Of a DNA stretch of 64,000 nucleotides, positions 33,498 through 42,625 are shown piece after piece. Position 1 is the stretch's first letter. Each line of letters starts with the position of its first letter. Source of the DNA: Acidaminococcus sp. GTDB taxonomy: Bacteria; Bacillota; Negativicutes; Acidaminococcales; Acidaminococcaceae. The stretch spans positions 1 to 64,000 of the forward strand of contig DXYB01000006.1 of assembly GCA_019416065.1 (NCBI GenBank), read 5' to 3'. The position numbers and the translations under genes are program-made. Under the pieces are notes generated by a model that worked only from the letters and a program-made list of their open reading frames with translations, made no database searches and was not told where the DNA came from.

Positions 33498-34943
33498 ATG
33501 GCCTATTTTCATGGAGTACGGGCTAGTGAGGTTCCAACGTCTGTATTAACTCCGGTTAGTACGACGGCGGGGCTGCCTGTAGTGTTTGGTACTGCTCCGG
33601 TACATTTGACCGGCGACCCGGCTAAATACGTAAACAAGCCTGTAATTTGTTATTCCTGGGATGAAGCGGTAAAAGCCCTGGGCTATAGTGATGATTGGGA
33701 TAAATACACACTGTGTGAAGCAATGTACAGCGAATTTAAACTGTACGCAGTCAGTCCGATTGTATTTATTAACGTGCTGGATCCCGCAAAACACAAGAAA
33801 GCAGTAACGGGGAGTGAGGCTATCGTTACTGATAAAGTTGCAACGGTGAAAGATTCTGTATTGTTAGATACGCTGGTAGTAAAGCCCACTGCTGGTGGGC
33901 AAGCAGCTAAAAACGGTACGGATTATGTAGCAGCATATGACGATGATGGCCTGCTGCACGTTACCGTTACGGATGATGGAGCATTGAAAAACGCTAGCAG
34001 TCTGTTCTTGGATTACAGCGCTGTGGATGCCTCTGCTGTAAAACCGGCTGATATTATCGGCGGGGCCAGCACGGACGGCAACGCAAAAGGCCTGGAACTG
34101 ATTGACAGCATTTACACGACGCTATCCTTGGTGCCTGGTATGATTGCAGCACCTGGCTGGAGCGAGAATCCGACCGTTGCCAGCGTGATGAAAGCAAAGG
34201 CTTTAAATATCGATGGCTTATTCCGCTGTATCGTGTTGACCGACGTTGACACCAAAGAAGCGAAATCTTATCAGGATGTGAACACCTGGAAGAACAAGAA
34301 CAACTACACTGGAAGCAATCAAGTTGTATGCTGGCCTTGCGTGCGTAACGGGGATATGGTGTTCCATATGTCCACTCACATTATGGGAATTATCGGCGTG
34401 ATGGATGCTGCAAACAGCGACGTGCCTTACCAGTCTCCTTCTAACCAAACGCTGCAAAGCACCGGTATTTGTCTGGCCGATGGCACAGAAGTTGGACTGT
34501 CCTTGTCGCAAGCAAACTTCCTTAACGCGCAGGGCGTTGTAACCGGGTTAAACTTTAGCGGCGGCTGGAAGTCCTGGGGCAACTATACCGGGGTGTATCC
34601 TTCCAACACCGATGTGAAAGACAGCTTTATCTGTGTACGGCGTATGTTTGACTGGCAATACCAGACTTTCATTCTGACCTACTGGCAGAAAGTAGATCAA
34701 CCCTTAACGCCTAGACTGATCCGCACTGTGGTAGATTCTGAAACTATCCGGTTGAATGGTTTGGTGGCCAGAGGGTGCTTGCTGGGTGCCAGCGTGAAAT
34801 TCTTGGAGAATGAAAACCCGACCACTGACCTGTTAGCCGGTATTCTGCGGATTCACTCCTATATTACGCCGCCTGTACCTGCACAGGAAATTGACGACAT
34901 TTTGGAATATGATGTAAACAATTTCCAATCTCTGTTTGAATAA
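33498..34943 (+). CDS. contractile tail sheath protein
   Basis: A 481-aa sheath. N-terminal HGVRASEVPTS, TTAGLPVVFGTAPV and the conserved C-terminal block (DSFICVRRMFDWQYQTFILT, then IRTVVDSETIRLNGLVARG) are typical. It shows the phage has a contractile (myovirus) tail. Confidence 0.93.
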   Translation: MAYFHGVRASEVPTSVLTPVSTTAGLPVVFGTAPVHLTGDPAKYVNKPVICYSWDEAVKALGYSDDWDKYTLCEAMYSEFKLYAVSPIVFINVLDPAKHKKAVTGSEAIVTDKVATVKDSVLLDTLVVKPTAGGQAAKNGTDYVAAYDDDGLLHVTVTDDGALKNASSLFLDYSAVDASAVKPADIIGGASTDGNAKGLELIDSIYTTLSLVPGMIAAPGWSENPTVASVMKAKALNIDGLFRCIVLTDVDTKEAKSYQDVNTWKNKNNYTGSNQVVCWPCVRNGDMVFHMSTHIMGIIGVMDAANSDVPYQSPSNQTLQSTGICLADGTEVGLSLSQANFLNAQGVVTGLNFSGGWKSWGNYTGVYPSNTDVKDSFICVRRMFDWQYQTFILTYWQKVDQPLTPRLIRTVVDSETIRLNGLVARGCLLGASVKFLENENPTTDLLAGILRIHSYITPPVPAQEIDDILEYDVNNFQSLFE

Positions 34944-34959
34944 TTAGGAGGTGAAATAG

Positions 34960-35487
34960 ATGGCTGTAAACGTAGTACCAGAAGTTATTAATGATATGCG
35001 GGTGTACCTTGATGGCGCTGATGACATGATCGGTTGCAAAGAGTTTAAAGTGCCTGAACTGTCTGCCCTTACGGCGGATGTGGAAGGTATCGGCGTTGCA
35101 GGGAAAATCTCTGCACCTATTGAGGGACACTTCGACAGCATGGAAGCAGAGTTGACCTGGCAACTTCCTACCAAAACCAGTACACGGTTGGTAGCAGGCC
35201 GTACGGTAAGCCTGGACGCTTATGCTGACCTGCAAAGCTTTGACAGCGGCGCCAGCGAATATGCTCATGAAGCGTATCACGTCGTTATTCGTGGCCGGGT
35301 AAAATCTCATGAACCGGGATCCCTTAAAGCAGGGGAAGCCATGGAGAGCAAAACCACTGTTGAAGTGCACTATATTAAAATCAGCATTGGCGATACGGAA
35401 CTGTGCGAGATCGATAAATACGGATATAAGGCCGTTGTTAATGGGATCGACCTTCTTGAACAGGTACGTAAAAATATTGGGATGTAA
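34960..35487 (+). CDS. major tail tube protein (P2 FII family)
   Basis: A 175-aa protein (NDMRVYLDGADDMIGCKEFK, GVAGKISAPIEGHFDSMEAE) of the P2 FII tube family, directly downstream of the sheath. TAGGAGGTG precedes the start. Confidence 0.9.
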   Translation: MAVNVVPEVINDMRVYLDGADDMIGCKEFKVPELSALTADVEGIGVAGKISAPIEGHFDSMEAELTWQLPTKTSTRLVAGRTVSLDAYADLQSFDSGASEYAHEAYHVVIRGRVKSHEPGSLKAGEAMESKTTVEVHYIKISIGDTELCEIDKYGYKAVVNGIDLLEQVRKNIGM

Positions 35488-35499
35488 AGGAGCTAATTC

Positions 35500-35841
35500 A
35501 TGACGGAAAAGAAAAGCAGAGTGGCCGAAGTGGCCACTCTTGATGTTGTGGATGTAGAAGTACAAGTTGCAACGAATACGGTTAAGCTGTCCCGGCCATT
35601 AAGTGATGGACGGGATACGCTGGAACTTGACTTTGACCGGATTAATGGCCGGACTTTGATTGACTGTGAAAAACGGGCCAGAAAAATAGACCCAACTATC
35701 ACTGTGCTGGCACTGTCGCAAGTGTATCAGGCCATGGTAGGAGCTGCAGCAGCTAAAATGAAATATGACGAAGTGCTTGAACTGTCCGGGAAAGCCTTCA
35801 CCGCTTTATGCGTGAAGGTACAAAGTTTTTTGCTCCCTTAA
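35500..35841 (+). CDS. tail assembly chaperone gpE-like
   Basis: A 113-aa protein in the slot of P2 gpE, between tube and tape measure. The frame-0 product ends four codons after the slippery site at 35826. A longer product made by -1 frameshifting (next entry) shares its first 111 residues. Confidence 0.82.
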   Translation: MTEKKSRVAEVATLDVVDVEVQVATNTVKLSRPLSDGRDTLELDFDRINGRTLIDCEKRARKIDPTITVLALSQVYQAMVGAAAAKMKYDEVLELSGKAFTALCVKVQSFLLP

Positions 35842-36017
35842 GAGATATCATTGCAGATATTCGTGTGTCCGCTTTGCGAATGGCAAAGTACAGCAAAACT
35901 CCTATAGAATTTTTCCTTACTATGGATATGTGGGAGTTTTGCCGCTGGACTAGCGAAATTAACAGTGAGATTGATGCGGAAAACAAAGCAATAAAAGAGG
36001 CAGCAAAAAAGAAGTGA
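35500..36017 (+). CDS. frameshifted gpE+E' fusion
   Basis: A -1 slip on T_TTT_TTG joins the gpE-like frame to a second frame that continues FAPLRDIIADIRVSALRMAK to the stop at 36015-36017. That gives about 172 aa. The second frame has no good start of its own. P2 uses the same heptamer to make E+E', and lambda G/GT is analogous. The fusion is thought to chaperone tape measure and tube assembly. Confidence 0.82.
35826..35832 (+). promoter_or_regulatory. programmed -1 ribosomal frameshift site
   Basis: TTTTTTG in the phase T_TTT_TTG relative to the gpE frame. It fits X_XXY_YYZ and is identical to the heptamer described for P2 E+E'. The downstream overlap of frames is short and the -1 frame is open for 61 codons. 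Confidence 0.85.
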
Positions 36018-36041
36018 CTCCGCGATTAAACGGGGTCACTT
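36002..36041 (-). terminator. minus-strand terminator inside the E' end
   Basis: An 11-bp stem, 36012-36022 with 36031-36041 (one G-T), is followed on the minus strand by CTTTTTTG (36011-36004). The arms contain both the E' stop (36015-36017) and the stop of the opposite gene (36036-36038). The two converging genes thus share one hairpin. Confidence 0.8.
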
Positions 36042-36242
36042 CAACTTTAAGAAAGAAAATAATTTTTGGAAAGCAGATTTTTTAGGCGGATCCATAAAGA
36101 CCGTGCTGCGGGGTGAATGAAGCTTGTTATATTCTTCAACGGATGCATTCAGCTGTTTGTCAATGCGTTCCTGCTTGCGTTGCCTAACAAGAGCACGGGC
36201 AAGTTCGTCATAATTAAGCTGTTGACCAAATAAGAAACCCAT
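36036..36242 (-). CDS. moron-like small gene, reversed inside the tail operon
   Basis: A 68-aa basic, helical protein (MGFLFGQQLNYDELARALVR, ending KLFSFLKLK). It reads against the tail operon between E' and the tape measure. AGGAGGTG precedes ATG 36242, an extended -10 lies at 36274-36266 and a terminator closes it. An autonomous unit in a structural operon is the definition of a moron, so lysogenic expression is likely. Function unknown. Confidence 0.7.
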   Translation of the reverse strand: MGFLFGQQLNYDELARALVRQRKQERIDKQLNASVEEYNKLHSPRSTVFMDPPKKSAFQKLFSFLKLK

Positions 36243-36265
36243 ATAGGCACCTCCTAGCTGCCTAT

Positions 36266-36274
36266 AGTATACCA
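36266..36274 (-). promoter_or_regulatory. extended -10 promoter of the moron-like gene
   Basis: Minus strand TGGTATACT (36274-36266), nearly the same as TGGTATAAT of the cI promoter and of the minus-strand gene at 13943. No clear -35 is seen, as usual for extended -10 promoters. Confidence 0.6.
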
Positions 36275-36299
36275 TATTCCGGGAGGTGAGAGTAAGAGA

Positions 36300-38891
36300 A
36301 TGGCCGGGAAAATCTTGGAGCTGGCAATTGCCATACGGGGAAAATTAGATAATTCGCTGCCCAATTCCTTTAGTAAGCTGTCAAGCAGTATGCGGGAACT
36401 GACACAGAAAAGCGCTGAACTAAACAGAATCAATAACCAAAGCAATAAATGGAAAACGCAGGCGTTAGCCGTTAGAGAGCTGTCACAGCAATTAAGACAA
36501 GCTGAGGCTGCTGTAAAAAGTCACCAGATAGCGCTGCGTTCCTCTGGAGGAGCGACAGAAGAAGCAAAACAGGGCTACGCAACAGCAAAGGCTCAGGTGG
36601 AAAAATTAAGCGGCGCGCTTGACGTTAACCGGGAAAAGCTCCGCCAGATTAGTACAGAGCTGCACAACGCAGGGTTTAATACCAGTCAATTTGCAAAGAG
36701 CCAAAAAGATTTACAGGCAAAGATCGAGCAAAACAATAAGGTTAAATCGCAGCGGGCCAGAGTAGAGGAAGCACAAAGCAGACAATCTCAAGCAGGGGCA
36801 GATTTAGCAGCGTCTACCATCGGTTTTCAGGGTGCTGTTAACGTAGTAAAGAAGATTGCAGCACCTGTAATGGACGCCATTGATACGGCGGCTGATTTTC
36901 AGGCTGCTATGAGCAAAGTACAGGCTATTACCCGTGCCACCGATGCGGATGCTGCAAAGCTTACAGAAAATGCTAGAAAGCTAGGAGAAACTACCAGATA
37001 CAGCGCAAGAGAAGCGGCCGACGCTATGAGTTATTTAGGTATGGCCGGATGGAATACGAATCAGATTATAGCTGGTATGCCTGGTTTGTTAGCATTGGCA
37101 GCGGCTGGGGGTACAGACCTAGCTACTACAGCAGATATTGTTTCTGATGATCTAACGGCGTTTGGTATGTCGGCCGAACAGGCTGGACATATGGCGGATG
37201 TGTTTGCTGTAGCTTCCACCAGAACGAACACGAATGTATCGCTTATTGGTGAAAGTATGAAGATGGCTGCACCAGTAGCAAAATCTTACGGTGCAACCAT
37301 GGAAGAAACAGCGGCCTTAATCGGTGTCATGGCTAACGCTGGTATTAAAGGTTCTCAAGCAGGTACGGCGTTAAGAACTGGATTCTTACGGCTGGCCGGG
37401 CCTCCTAAAAAAGCCCAGAAAGCCATGGAAGAACTGGGAATTTCTATGTCAGACGTGACCAGAGAACAACAGGAAGCACAGGCTGCCTTGCAGTCTCTGG
37501 GCATTGACATGAACAGTTTCTCCGGTGATGGTGCCCATAAGATGGTGGGCATTATTACGGCGTTACGGGATAAAACGAAAGGCCTTGGTAATGAGGAAAA
37601 GCTATCAGCATTGCAGGCGATTTTTGGAACGACGGCAGCAGCAGGCTGGTTAAACGTTTTAAACGCAGGGCCGGAAGTATTTGGCGATCTTGTAAAGCAG
37701 ATGGAACAATCTGATGGTGCAGCTAATGAAATGGCTAAAACCATGCAGAATAACGCCAAAGGTGCGTCTATCCAAATGCAAAGCGCCTTTGAAGGTGCGT
37801 CAATTTCTGTTGGCAATATCTTTCTTCCTACTCTTACCAAAGCCATGTTACTCGCCGCTAAGGCAGCGTCAACGTTCTCTGAATTCGCTACGGCACATCC
37901 ACAGTTAGTAGGTGCCATTGTAGCGATTGCAGGCGCTGTTGCAGGACTTGTTGTTGTGCTGCTAGGCCTTGCGGTATTAAAAAACCTTTTTACCTATGTC
38001 ACTACAAGCTTAAATTTGTTTTCTGTAGTTATGAAAGGTGCAACGGCTGCCTCCAGTTTGTTACAAGGTGCACAGGCAGCACTTAACGCTGTCATGAGCT
38101 TAAACCCTGCAATACTGGTAGCAATGGCTGTTATTGCCCTTATTGGCTATCTGGTGTACCTCTACAACACAAATGAAGAAGTCAGACAAGCGTTCAATGA
38201 TGCCTGGGAGTACATGAAAAACCTTGTGGTTGGCTTTGGTCAAACGGTCATGGAAACAGGGGCCGCTTTCTGTGCTTTCCTTGCTGCTGGGTGGGAACTT
38301 ATAAGCAGCAGCGCAAGCAGCGCTTGGAACGCTATTACAAGTACTGTGCAATCTGTTTGGGACAGTGTTACTAGTATCATACAGAACGGCGTTAACTGGG
38401 TACAGCAAAAATGGGCAGAACTTAAGTCTATTTTTAGTGCTCCCATTAATGCTGTCGTGAACTTTATTAAAGGCGGCGACAGCGAAGCCAAGGCACAGGC
38501 AACTAATGCTAAGCGCAGTGCTACAGGCGGCGTATTTTCCAGTCCTGCTCTTACATGGGTAGCTGAAGCTGGTGATTCAGAGGTCATTGTTCCTATTAAC
38601 AGGACACAGCGGGCCATGGATTTATGGCAAACGGCTGGCAGTATGCTAGGCGTTCTTCCTTCTGCCATGGCAGCACCAGTGCTGGAACCTGTAAAAGCGC
38701 CTATTAGCGCAAGCAGCGGGCATTCCATGAATGTAACGTTTGCACCTACTATAAACGTAAGCGGTGGCGGGCTCGATGTTGCGGAACAGATAAAAGCGGC
38801 CTTGATGGAACAAGAAGCACAGTTTGAAGCACGGTTTAAACGTATGTATGACAACATGCAGGCAAGAGAAAGGAGGCTTTCTTTTGGCTAA
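36300..38891 (+). CDS. tail tape measure protein
   Basis: An 863-aa protein. The N-terminal coiled coil (about 20-170) is followed by a TP901/PhageMin tape-measure core (about 195-420: TRATDADAAKLTENARKLGE, then GMAGWNTNQIIAGMPGLLAL). Hydrophobic segments (about 540-560, 600-625) come next, then a Gly/Ser-rich end. It sets tail length and is ejected during infection. GGGAGGTGAG lies somewhat far upstream. Confidence 0.92.
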   Translation: MAGKILELAIAIRGKLDNSLPNSFSKLSSSMRELTQKSAELNRINNQSNKWKTQALAVRELSQQLRQAEAAVKSHQIALRSSGGATEEAKQGYATAKAQVEKLSGALDVNREKLRQISTELHNAGFNTSQFAKSQKDLQAKIEQNNKVKSQRARVEEAQSRQSQAGADLAASTIGFQGAVNVVKKIAAPVMDAIDTAADFQAAMSKVQAITRATDADAAKLTENARKLGETTRYSAREAADAMSYLGMAGWNTNQIIAGMPGLLALAAAGGTDLATTADIVSDDLTAFGMSAEQAGHMADVFAVASTRTNTNVSLIGESMKMAAPVAKSYGATMEETAALIGVMANAGIKGSQAGTALRTGFLRLAGPPKKAQKAMEELGISMSDVTREQQEAQAALQSLGIDMNSFSGDGAHKMVGIITALRDKTKGLGNEEKLSALQAIFGTTAAAGWLNVLNAGPEVFGDLVKQMEQSDGAANEMAKTMQNNAKGASIQMQSAFEGASISVGNIFLPTLTKAMLLAAKAASTFSEFATAHPQLVGAIVAIAGAVAGLVVVLLGLAVLKNLFTYVTTSLNLFSVVMKGATAASSLLQGAQAALNAVMSLNPAILVAMAVIALIGYLVYLYNTNEEVRQAFNDAWEYMKNLVVGFGQTVMETGAAFCAFLAAGWELISSSASSAWNAITSTVQSVWDSVTSIIQNGVNWVQQKWAELKSIFSAPINAVVNFIKGGDSEAKAQATNAKRSATGGVFSSPALTWVAEAGDSEVIVPINRTQRAMDLWQTAGSMLGVLPSAMAAPVLEPVKAPISASSGHSMNVTFAPTINVSGGGLDVAEQIKAALMEQEAQFEARFKRMYDNMQARERRLSFG

Positions 38892-39087
38892 AACGTATAC
38901 GACGGTTCAGGGCGACATGTGGGATAGTGTCGCCCTGAAAATTTACGGTGGCGAACGGTACATGAAAACGCTCCTAGAGACGAATAAAAAATATATGGAC
39001 TACGTAGTATTCCCTGCTGATTTAACGCTCTCATGCCCAAACGTAGAAAAGCCTGTGAGCCGTTTTTTGCCGCCATGGAAGGAGTAA
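38884..39087 (+). CDS. tail protein X (LysM-like)
   Basis: A 67-aa protein of the P2 gpX family: KTYTTVQGDMWDSVALKIYG and then LLETNKKYMDYVVFPADLTL. TTG 38884 is the start, with AGGAGG 7 nt upstream. The longer frame from 38824 lies inside the tape measure gene. LysM-like fold, part of the baseplate hub. Confidence 0.9.
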   Translation: MAKTYTTVQGDMWDSVALKIYGGERYMKTLLETNKKYMDYVVFPADLTLSCPNVEKPVSRFLPPWKE

Positions 39088-39090
39088 CCT

Positions 39091-40215
39091 ATGCCGTTTT
39101 TATCAAACATTGTAAAAGGCCTTACGCCTGGAACGAAAATAGGCTTTCGTTCATGGTGTGAGGTTACATATACTCCTAAAGGGGAAACGCAAGGCAAGGA
39201 TATTTCCGAGGAAATCAGCAAGTACCTGCTCTCCCTTGACTATACAGATAACATGATTGGTCAAGTAGACGACTTAAGTATATCCCTTGAAGACCGGGCA
39301 CAGCTGTGGGCCGGTGATTGGTTTCCAGAGCGGGGAGCCAAAATAGCGGTAACGCTGAAAATGTATAACAGGGATAGTCTTGACGCAGGGACGCAGGAAT
39401 TAAAGCTTGGTAATTTTGAGATTGACGAAATCGAAGTGAAAAATGCGCCTGCTGTGGTAACGATAAAGGCTGTCAGCACAACTTTTGAAGGCGGGTTAAG
39501 AGGCGTAAAGAAAAACCGTTCCTGGGATAAGGTGACAGTGAAAAAAGTGGCCACGGATATAGCAGAAAGCAATAAGCTTTCTCTTGACTGGTACTGCAAT
39601 GATAATCCGGAACTTGACCATGTGGAGCAGTCGGATGAATCAGACCTTGAATTTTTGCAGAAAGTTATCAAAGACGCAGGGTTTGGAATGAAGATAGACG
39701 ACAAGAAAATTATTCTTTTTGATGAGCTGGAACTTGAAAAGGCAGAGCCGAAAATAAAGCTTATTCATCCTGGAATTGCTGCAACTACTACTAATACAGA
39801 AAATGAACTTAAAACAGTTGACAGGTTTCTTGATTATTCTCTGAAAGCTAAAACAAGAGACGTATACAAGGCATGTCATGTAAGCTACCGCAAAGGAAAA
39901 GACAAACAGACAGTAGAAGCAACATATACCGACGCTAGTAAGCAAACTGGGCAGACGCTGGAAGTCAGTGAACAGTGCAAGACGGTAGCAGAGGCTGAAC
40001 GCCTTGCAAAGAAACGACTGCGAGAAAAGAACAAAGAAGAATTTACGGCTGTGTTTTCTTTGTATGGTGATTTCATTTATGCAGCAGGACAAACTATCCT
40101 GTTGGAAAAATTCGGAGCTTTCGACGGGAAATATATCTTGACTAAAGTGTCTATGAAGTTCGGCGGCGGCTTTACAGCCAGCCTTGATTTGCGGAGGTGT
40201 CTCAATGGATATTAG
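39091..40215 (+). CDS. late control/baseplate hub protein D
   Basis: A 374-aa protein of the P2 gpD / phage late control family (gp27-like hub): LTPGTKIGFRSWCEVTYTPK, QSDESDLEFLQKVIKDAG and the C-terminal GKYILTKVSMKFGGGFTAS. It overlaps gpV by 11 nt. Confidence 0.9.
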   Translation: MPFLSNIVKGLTPGTKIGFRSWCEVTYTPKGETQGKDISEEISKYLLSLDYTDNMIGQVDDLSISLEDRAQLWAGDWFPERGAKIAVTLKMYNRDSLDAGTQELKLGNFEIDEIEVKNAPAVVTIKAVSTTFEGGLRGVKKNRSWDKVTVKKVATDIAESNKLSLDWYCNDNPELDHVEQSDESDLEFLQKVIKDAGFGMKIDDKKIILFDELELEKAEPKIKLIHPGIAATTTNTENELKTVDRFLDYSLKAKTRDVYKACHVSYRKGKDKQTVEATYTDASKQTGQTLEVSEQCKTVAEAERLAKKRLREKNKEEFTAVFSLYGDFIYAAGQTILLEKFGAFDGKYILTKVSMKFGGGFTASLDLRRCLNGY

Positions 40216-40687
40216 CGCAAAAGGCTTACTGGAAAATTTAATATTCATTGGAAATGTCAGCTCTTTAAATCCAGCGCAGGGTACAGTGAGAGTTACTAGA
40301 CCGGACAAAGGCGACAAAGTAACATCTGATATGGCAGTTTTGCAGCGCGGTACTAAGGACAGTAAAGATTACTGGATGCCCGCTGTGGGGGATCAGGTGC
40401 TGTGTATGCAGCTGCCTAATTTTTCCGGTAGCGGCGTTGGCGATGGCTTTGTGATTGGTGCTTTCTACAGTACTGTTGACGGTGTGCCGGGTGGTGCCAA
40501 CGCAACAACAAGGGTGCTGAATCATCCCGGGAACGTAACCATGAACATAGGTGGCACGCTGACAATCCATGCGGGAACGCTGGATATTGTAGGTGGCGGG
40601 GACGTTGTAGCAAGCGGTATTTCCTTGACAAAACACGTACACGGTGGTGTAGAGTCCGGCGGCGGTACGACGTCTGGACCAAAATAA
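40205..40687 (+). CDS. baseplate spike protein V
   Basis: A 160-aa gpV-type spike: an OB-fold (GTVRVTRPDKGDKVTSDMAV, YWMPAVGDQVLCMQLPN) followed by a beta-helix tip. The KHVHGG near the end gives the HxH motif that binds iron in spike tips. ATG 40205 has GGAGGTG upstream and is preferred over the frame open from 40184. Confidence 0.9.
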   Translation: MDISAKGLLENLIFIGNVSSLNPAQGTVRVTRPDKGDKVTSDMAVLQRGTKDSKDYWMPAVGDQVLCMQLPNFSGSGVGDGFVIGAFYSTVDGVPGGANATTRVLNHPGNVTMNIGGTLTIHAGTLDIVGGGDVVASGISLTKHVHGGVESGGGTTSGPK

Positions 40688-40700
40688 AGAAGGTGATTGG

Positions 40701-41168
40701 GTGTATATCGGATATATGGGGCCGGTTGTGTTTGTTTCTTCTTCTCAGTTTCTGCTAACGCCTACGGGACTAACACAAGAGGGGGAAGCCCGCTGGCATG
40801 ACCATGAAATATTGCACTATAAACCAGTTAGCGAGTTTCTAGGGCCGGGGCTGGAATCTGTGAGCTTTGAAATTATCCTTTCCAGTCAGCACGGAGTAAG
40901 TCCGGACAGCCAGATTAAATTATTGCGGGAAATGCGGGATACCGGCGTAGTATTCCCTCTCATTATTGGCGGTAAGCCGGTCAGTCAGAACTATTGGAGA
41001 CTTACAGGATTATCTGAGGATGATAATTATTATGGGCCTACGGGCAACAGGATATGGTGCAAACTGAAAGTACAACTGAAAGAGTATAGCACGGACAACT
41101 ATACAGAAGAACAAGCAAAAGCCGATTTATACGGTTCCATTGGCAATGTCCTTGCAACGGTGTTCTAG
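40701..41168 (+). CDS. tail protein U-like
   Basis: A 155-aa protein with PGLESVSFEIILSSQHGVSP and GKPVSQNYWRLTGLSED, resembling the P2 gpU family (tail completion). GTG start at 40701 with AAGGTG upstream. Its place after V rather than before D differs from P2. Confidence 0.75.
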   Translation: MYIGYMGPVVFVSSSQFLLTPTGLTQEGEARWHDHEILHYKPVSEFLGPGLESVSFEIILSSQHGVSPDSQIKLLREMRDTGVVFPLIIGGKPVSQNYWRLTGLSEDDNYYGPTGNRIWCKLKVQLKEYSTDNYTEEQAKADLYGSIGNVLATVF

Positions 41169-41175
41169 GGGGTGA

Positions 41176-41496
41176 ATGATGGCAACTTACACGATATTTG
41201 GCGACCAGATGGATATTATTAATTTTGCCCCGGCAACGGTGGTTGAAGAGGTACTGCAAAACGTTAGAACACTTTTAACTACGATAAGACACAGTGTACC
41301 GTTAGATAGGCAGTTTGGTATTGATGGCCACATTGTAGATTTACCAATTCACCAAGCACAGGCCGTTTTTAGCGCAGGGATTTTTAATGCTATAAAACGA
41401 TATGAACCACGGGCAGAAATACAGTCTATATCCTTTACAGGTGACCAAAACGGACGGTTAAGGCCTAGGTTGGAGGTGAGTGTAAATGAATCTTGA
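41176..41496 (+). CDS. baseplate protein W (gp25-like)
   Basis: A 106-aa gpW/gp25-family wedge protein: VEEVLQNVRTLLTTIRHSVP then LDRQFGIDG. Starts at ATG 41176 or 41179. Overlaps gpJ by 11 nt. Confidence 0.88.
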   Translation: MMATYTIFGDQMDIINFAPATVVEEVLQNVRTLLTTIRHSVPLDRQFGIDGHIVDLPIHQAQAVFSAGIFNAIKRYEPRAEIQSISFTGDQNGRLRPRLEVSVNES

Positions 41497-42625
41497 CAAC
41501 TTGCCAGAGGTGAGTTTTACTGATTCCTCTGTTGAAAAAGTGGAACAGGAAATGTTTGATCTGTATAAAAAGTTTACAGGCCGAACGTTGGCCAAAGCGG
41601 ACCCTGTAAGACTTTTCATTTTAACCATTGCCTATGTAGTGGTCATGCTGCTAAATAAAATCAATGAAACGGGCAAGCAGAACATGGTTAGATACGCCAC
41701 AGGCGGAAACCTGGACAACCTTGCAGCATTCTATGGTGTAGAACGGATACCGGGAGCGGCGGCGAAACTGACTGAAGAATTTACGTTATCCGCTGTTATG
41801 CCGTTTAACGTTGTGATTCCTAAGGGAACACGGGTTAGCAATGGTGGGCAAATTTATTTTGCTACTGATGATACACTGGTAATTAAAATAGGTGACACAC
41901 AGGGGAAAGTATCCTGTACCTGCCAGCAGGTAGGAGAAACGGGGAACGGGTTTACACCCGGTATTGTTACTACGTTAGTAGATCCCATTGCTTATATTGC
42001 AAGCGTGAAGAATGTAACCACGTCAGAAGGCGGAGCTGATGAAGAAACAGACGATGCCTTAAGACTTCGAACAGCGGAAGCACCAGAAAGCTTTTCAACG
42101 GCAGGCCCGTCCGGAGCGTATGAGTTTTGGGCCAAAGCAGTATCAGCAAGGATTACACAGGCAAAGGCAGTTTCACCGGAACCGGGATGTGTTGATGTGT
42201 ATCTGCTTGAAAAAGACGGTGCTGTTCCTGGTGAAGAATTACTGAAAACAGTTCTAACGTTTTTATCAGATGACAAACGGCGGCCGTTGACGGACAAAGT
42301 TAGTACTAAGGCCCCGGAAGTTGTGAAATACGACGTGAACATGACGTATTACTTGTCTGATGGCGCAGCTGTCGAAGAAACACAAAGCAGGATCGAGGCA
42401 GCAATAAAGGAATACCTGTCGTGGCAAGATACAAAGATGGGCAGAGATATAAACCCAGATAAGCTGGTTCAGTTATGCCTTGCAGCAGGTGCTAAACGGG
42501 TAGCAATTACAGCACCTGTATTTGCCAGAATTAAAGAGGGCACTAAGGCAGATGGGTATATCGTAGGCCTTGCTAAGAATAGTGGCAACAACACGATAAA
42601 ATATGGAGGCTTGGAAGATGAATAA
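41486..42625 (+). CDS. baseplate wedge protein J
   Basis: A 379-aa baseplate J-like protein: ATGGNLDNLAAFYGVERIPG, VVIPKGTRVSNGGQIYFAT and AEAPESFSTAGPSGAYEFWA are family signatures. Overlaps gpI by 8 nt. Confidence 0.93.
   Translation: MNLDNLPEVSFTDSSVEKVEQEMFDLYKKFTGRTLAKADPVRLFILTIAYVVVMLLNKINETGKQNMVRYATGGNLDNLAAFYGVERIPGAAAKLTEEFTLSAVMPFNVVIPKGTRVSNGGQIYFATDDTLVIKIGDTQGKVSCTCQQVGETGNGFTPGIVTTLVDPIAYIASVKNVTTSEGGADEETDDALRLRTAEAPESFSTAGPSGAYEFWAKAVSARITQAKAVSPEPGCVDVYLLEKDGAVPGEELLKTVLTFLSDDKRRPLTDKVSTKAPEVVKYDVNMTYYLSDGAAVEETQSRIEAAIKEYLSWQDTKMGRDINPDKLVQLCLAAGAKRVAITAPVFARIKEGTKADGYIVGLAKNSGNNTIKYGGLEDE

Noticed and set aside
34864..35565. 233-aa minus-strand ORF opposite the tail tube gene
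   Set aside because: Antisense shadow of the tube gene. No ribosome site and unusual His/Phe/Asn-rich composition.
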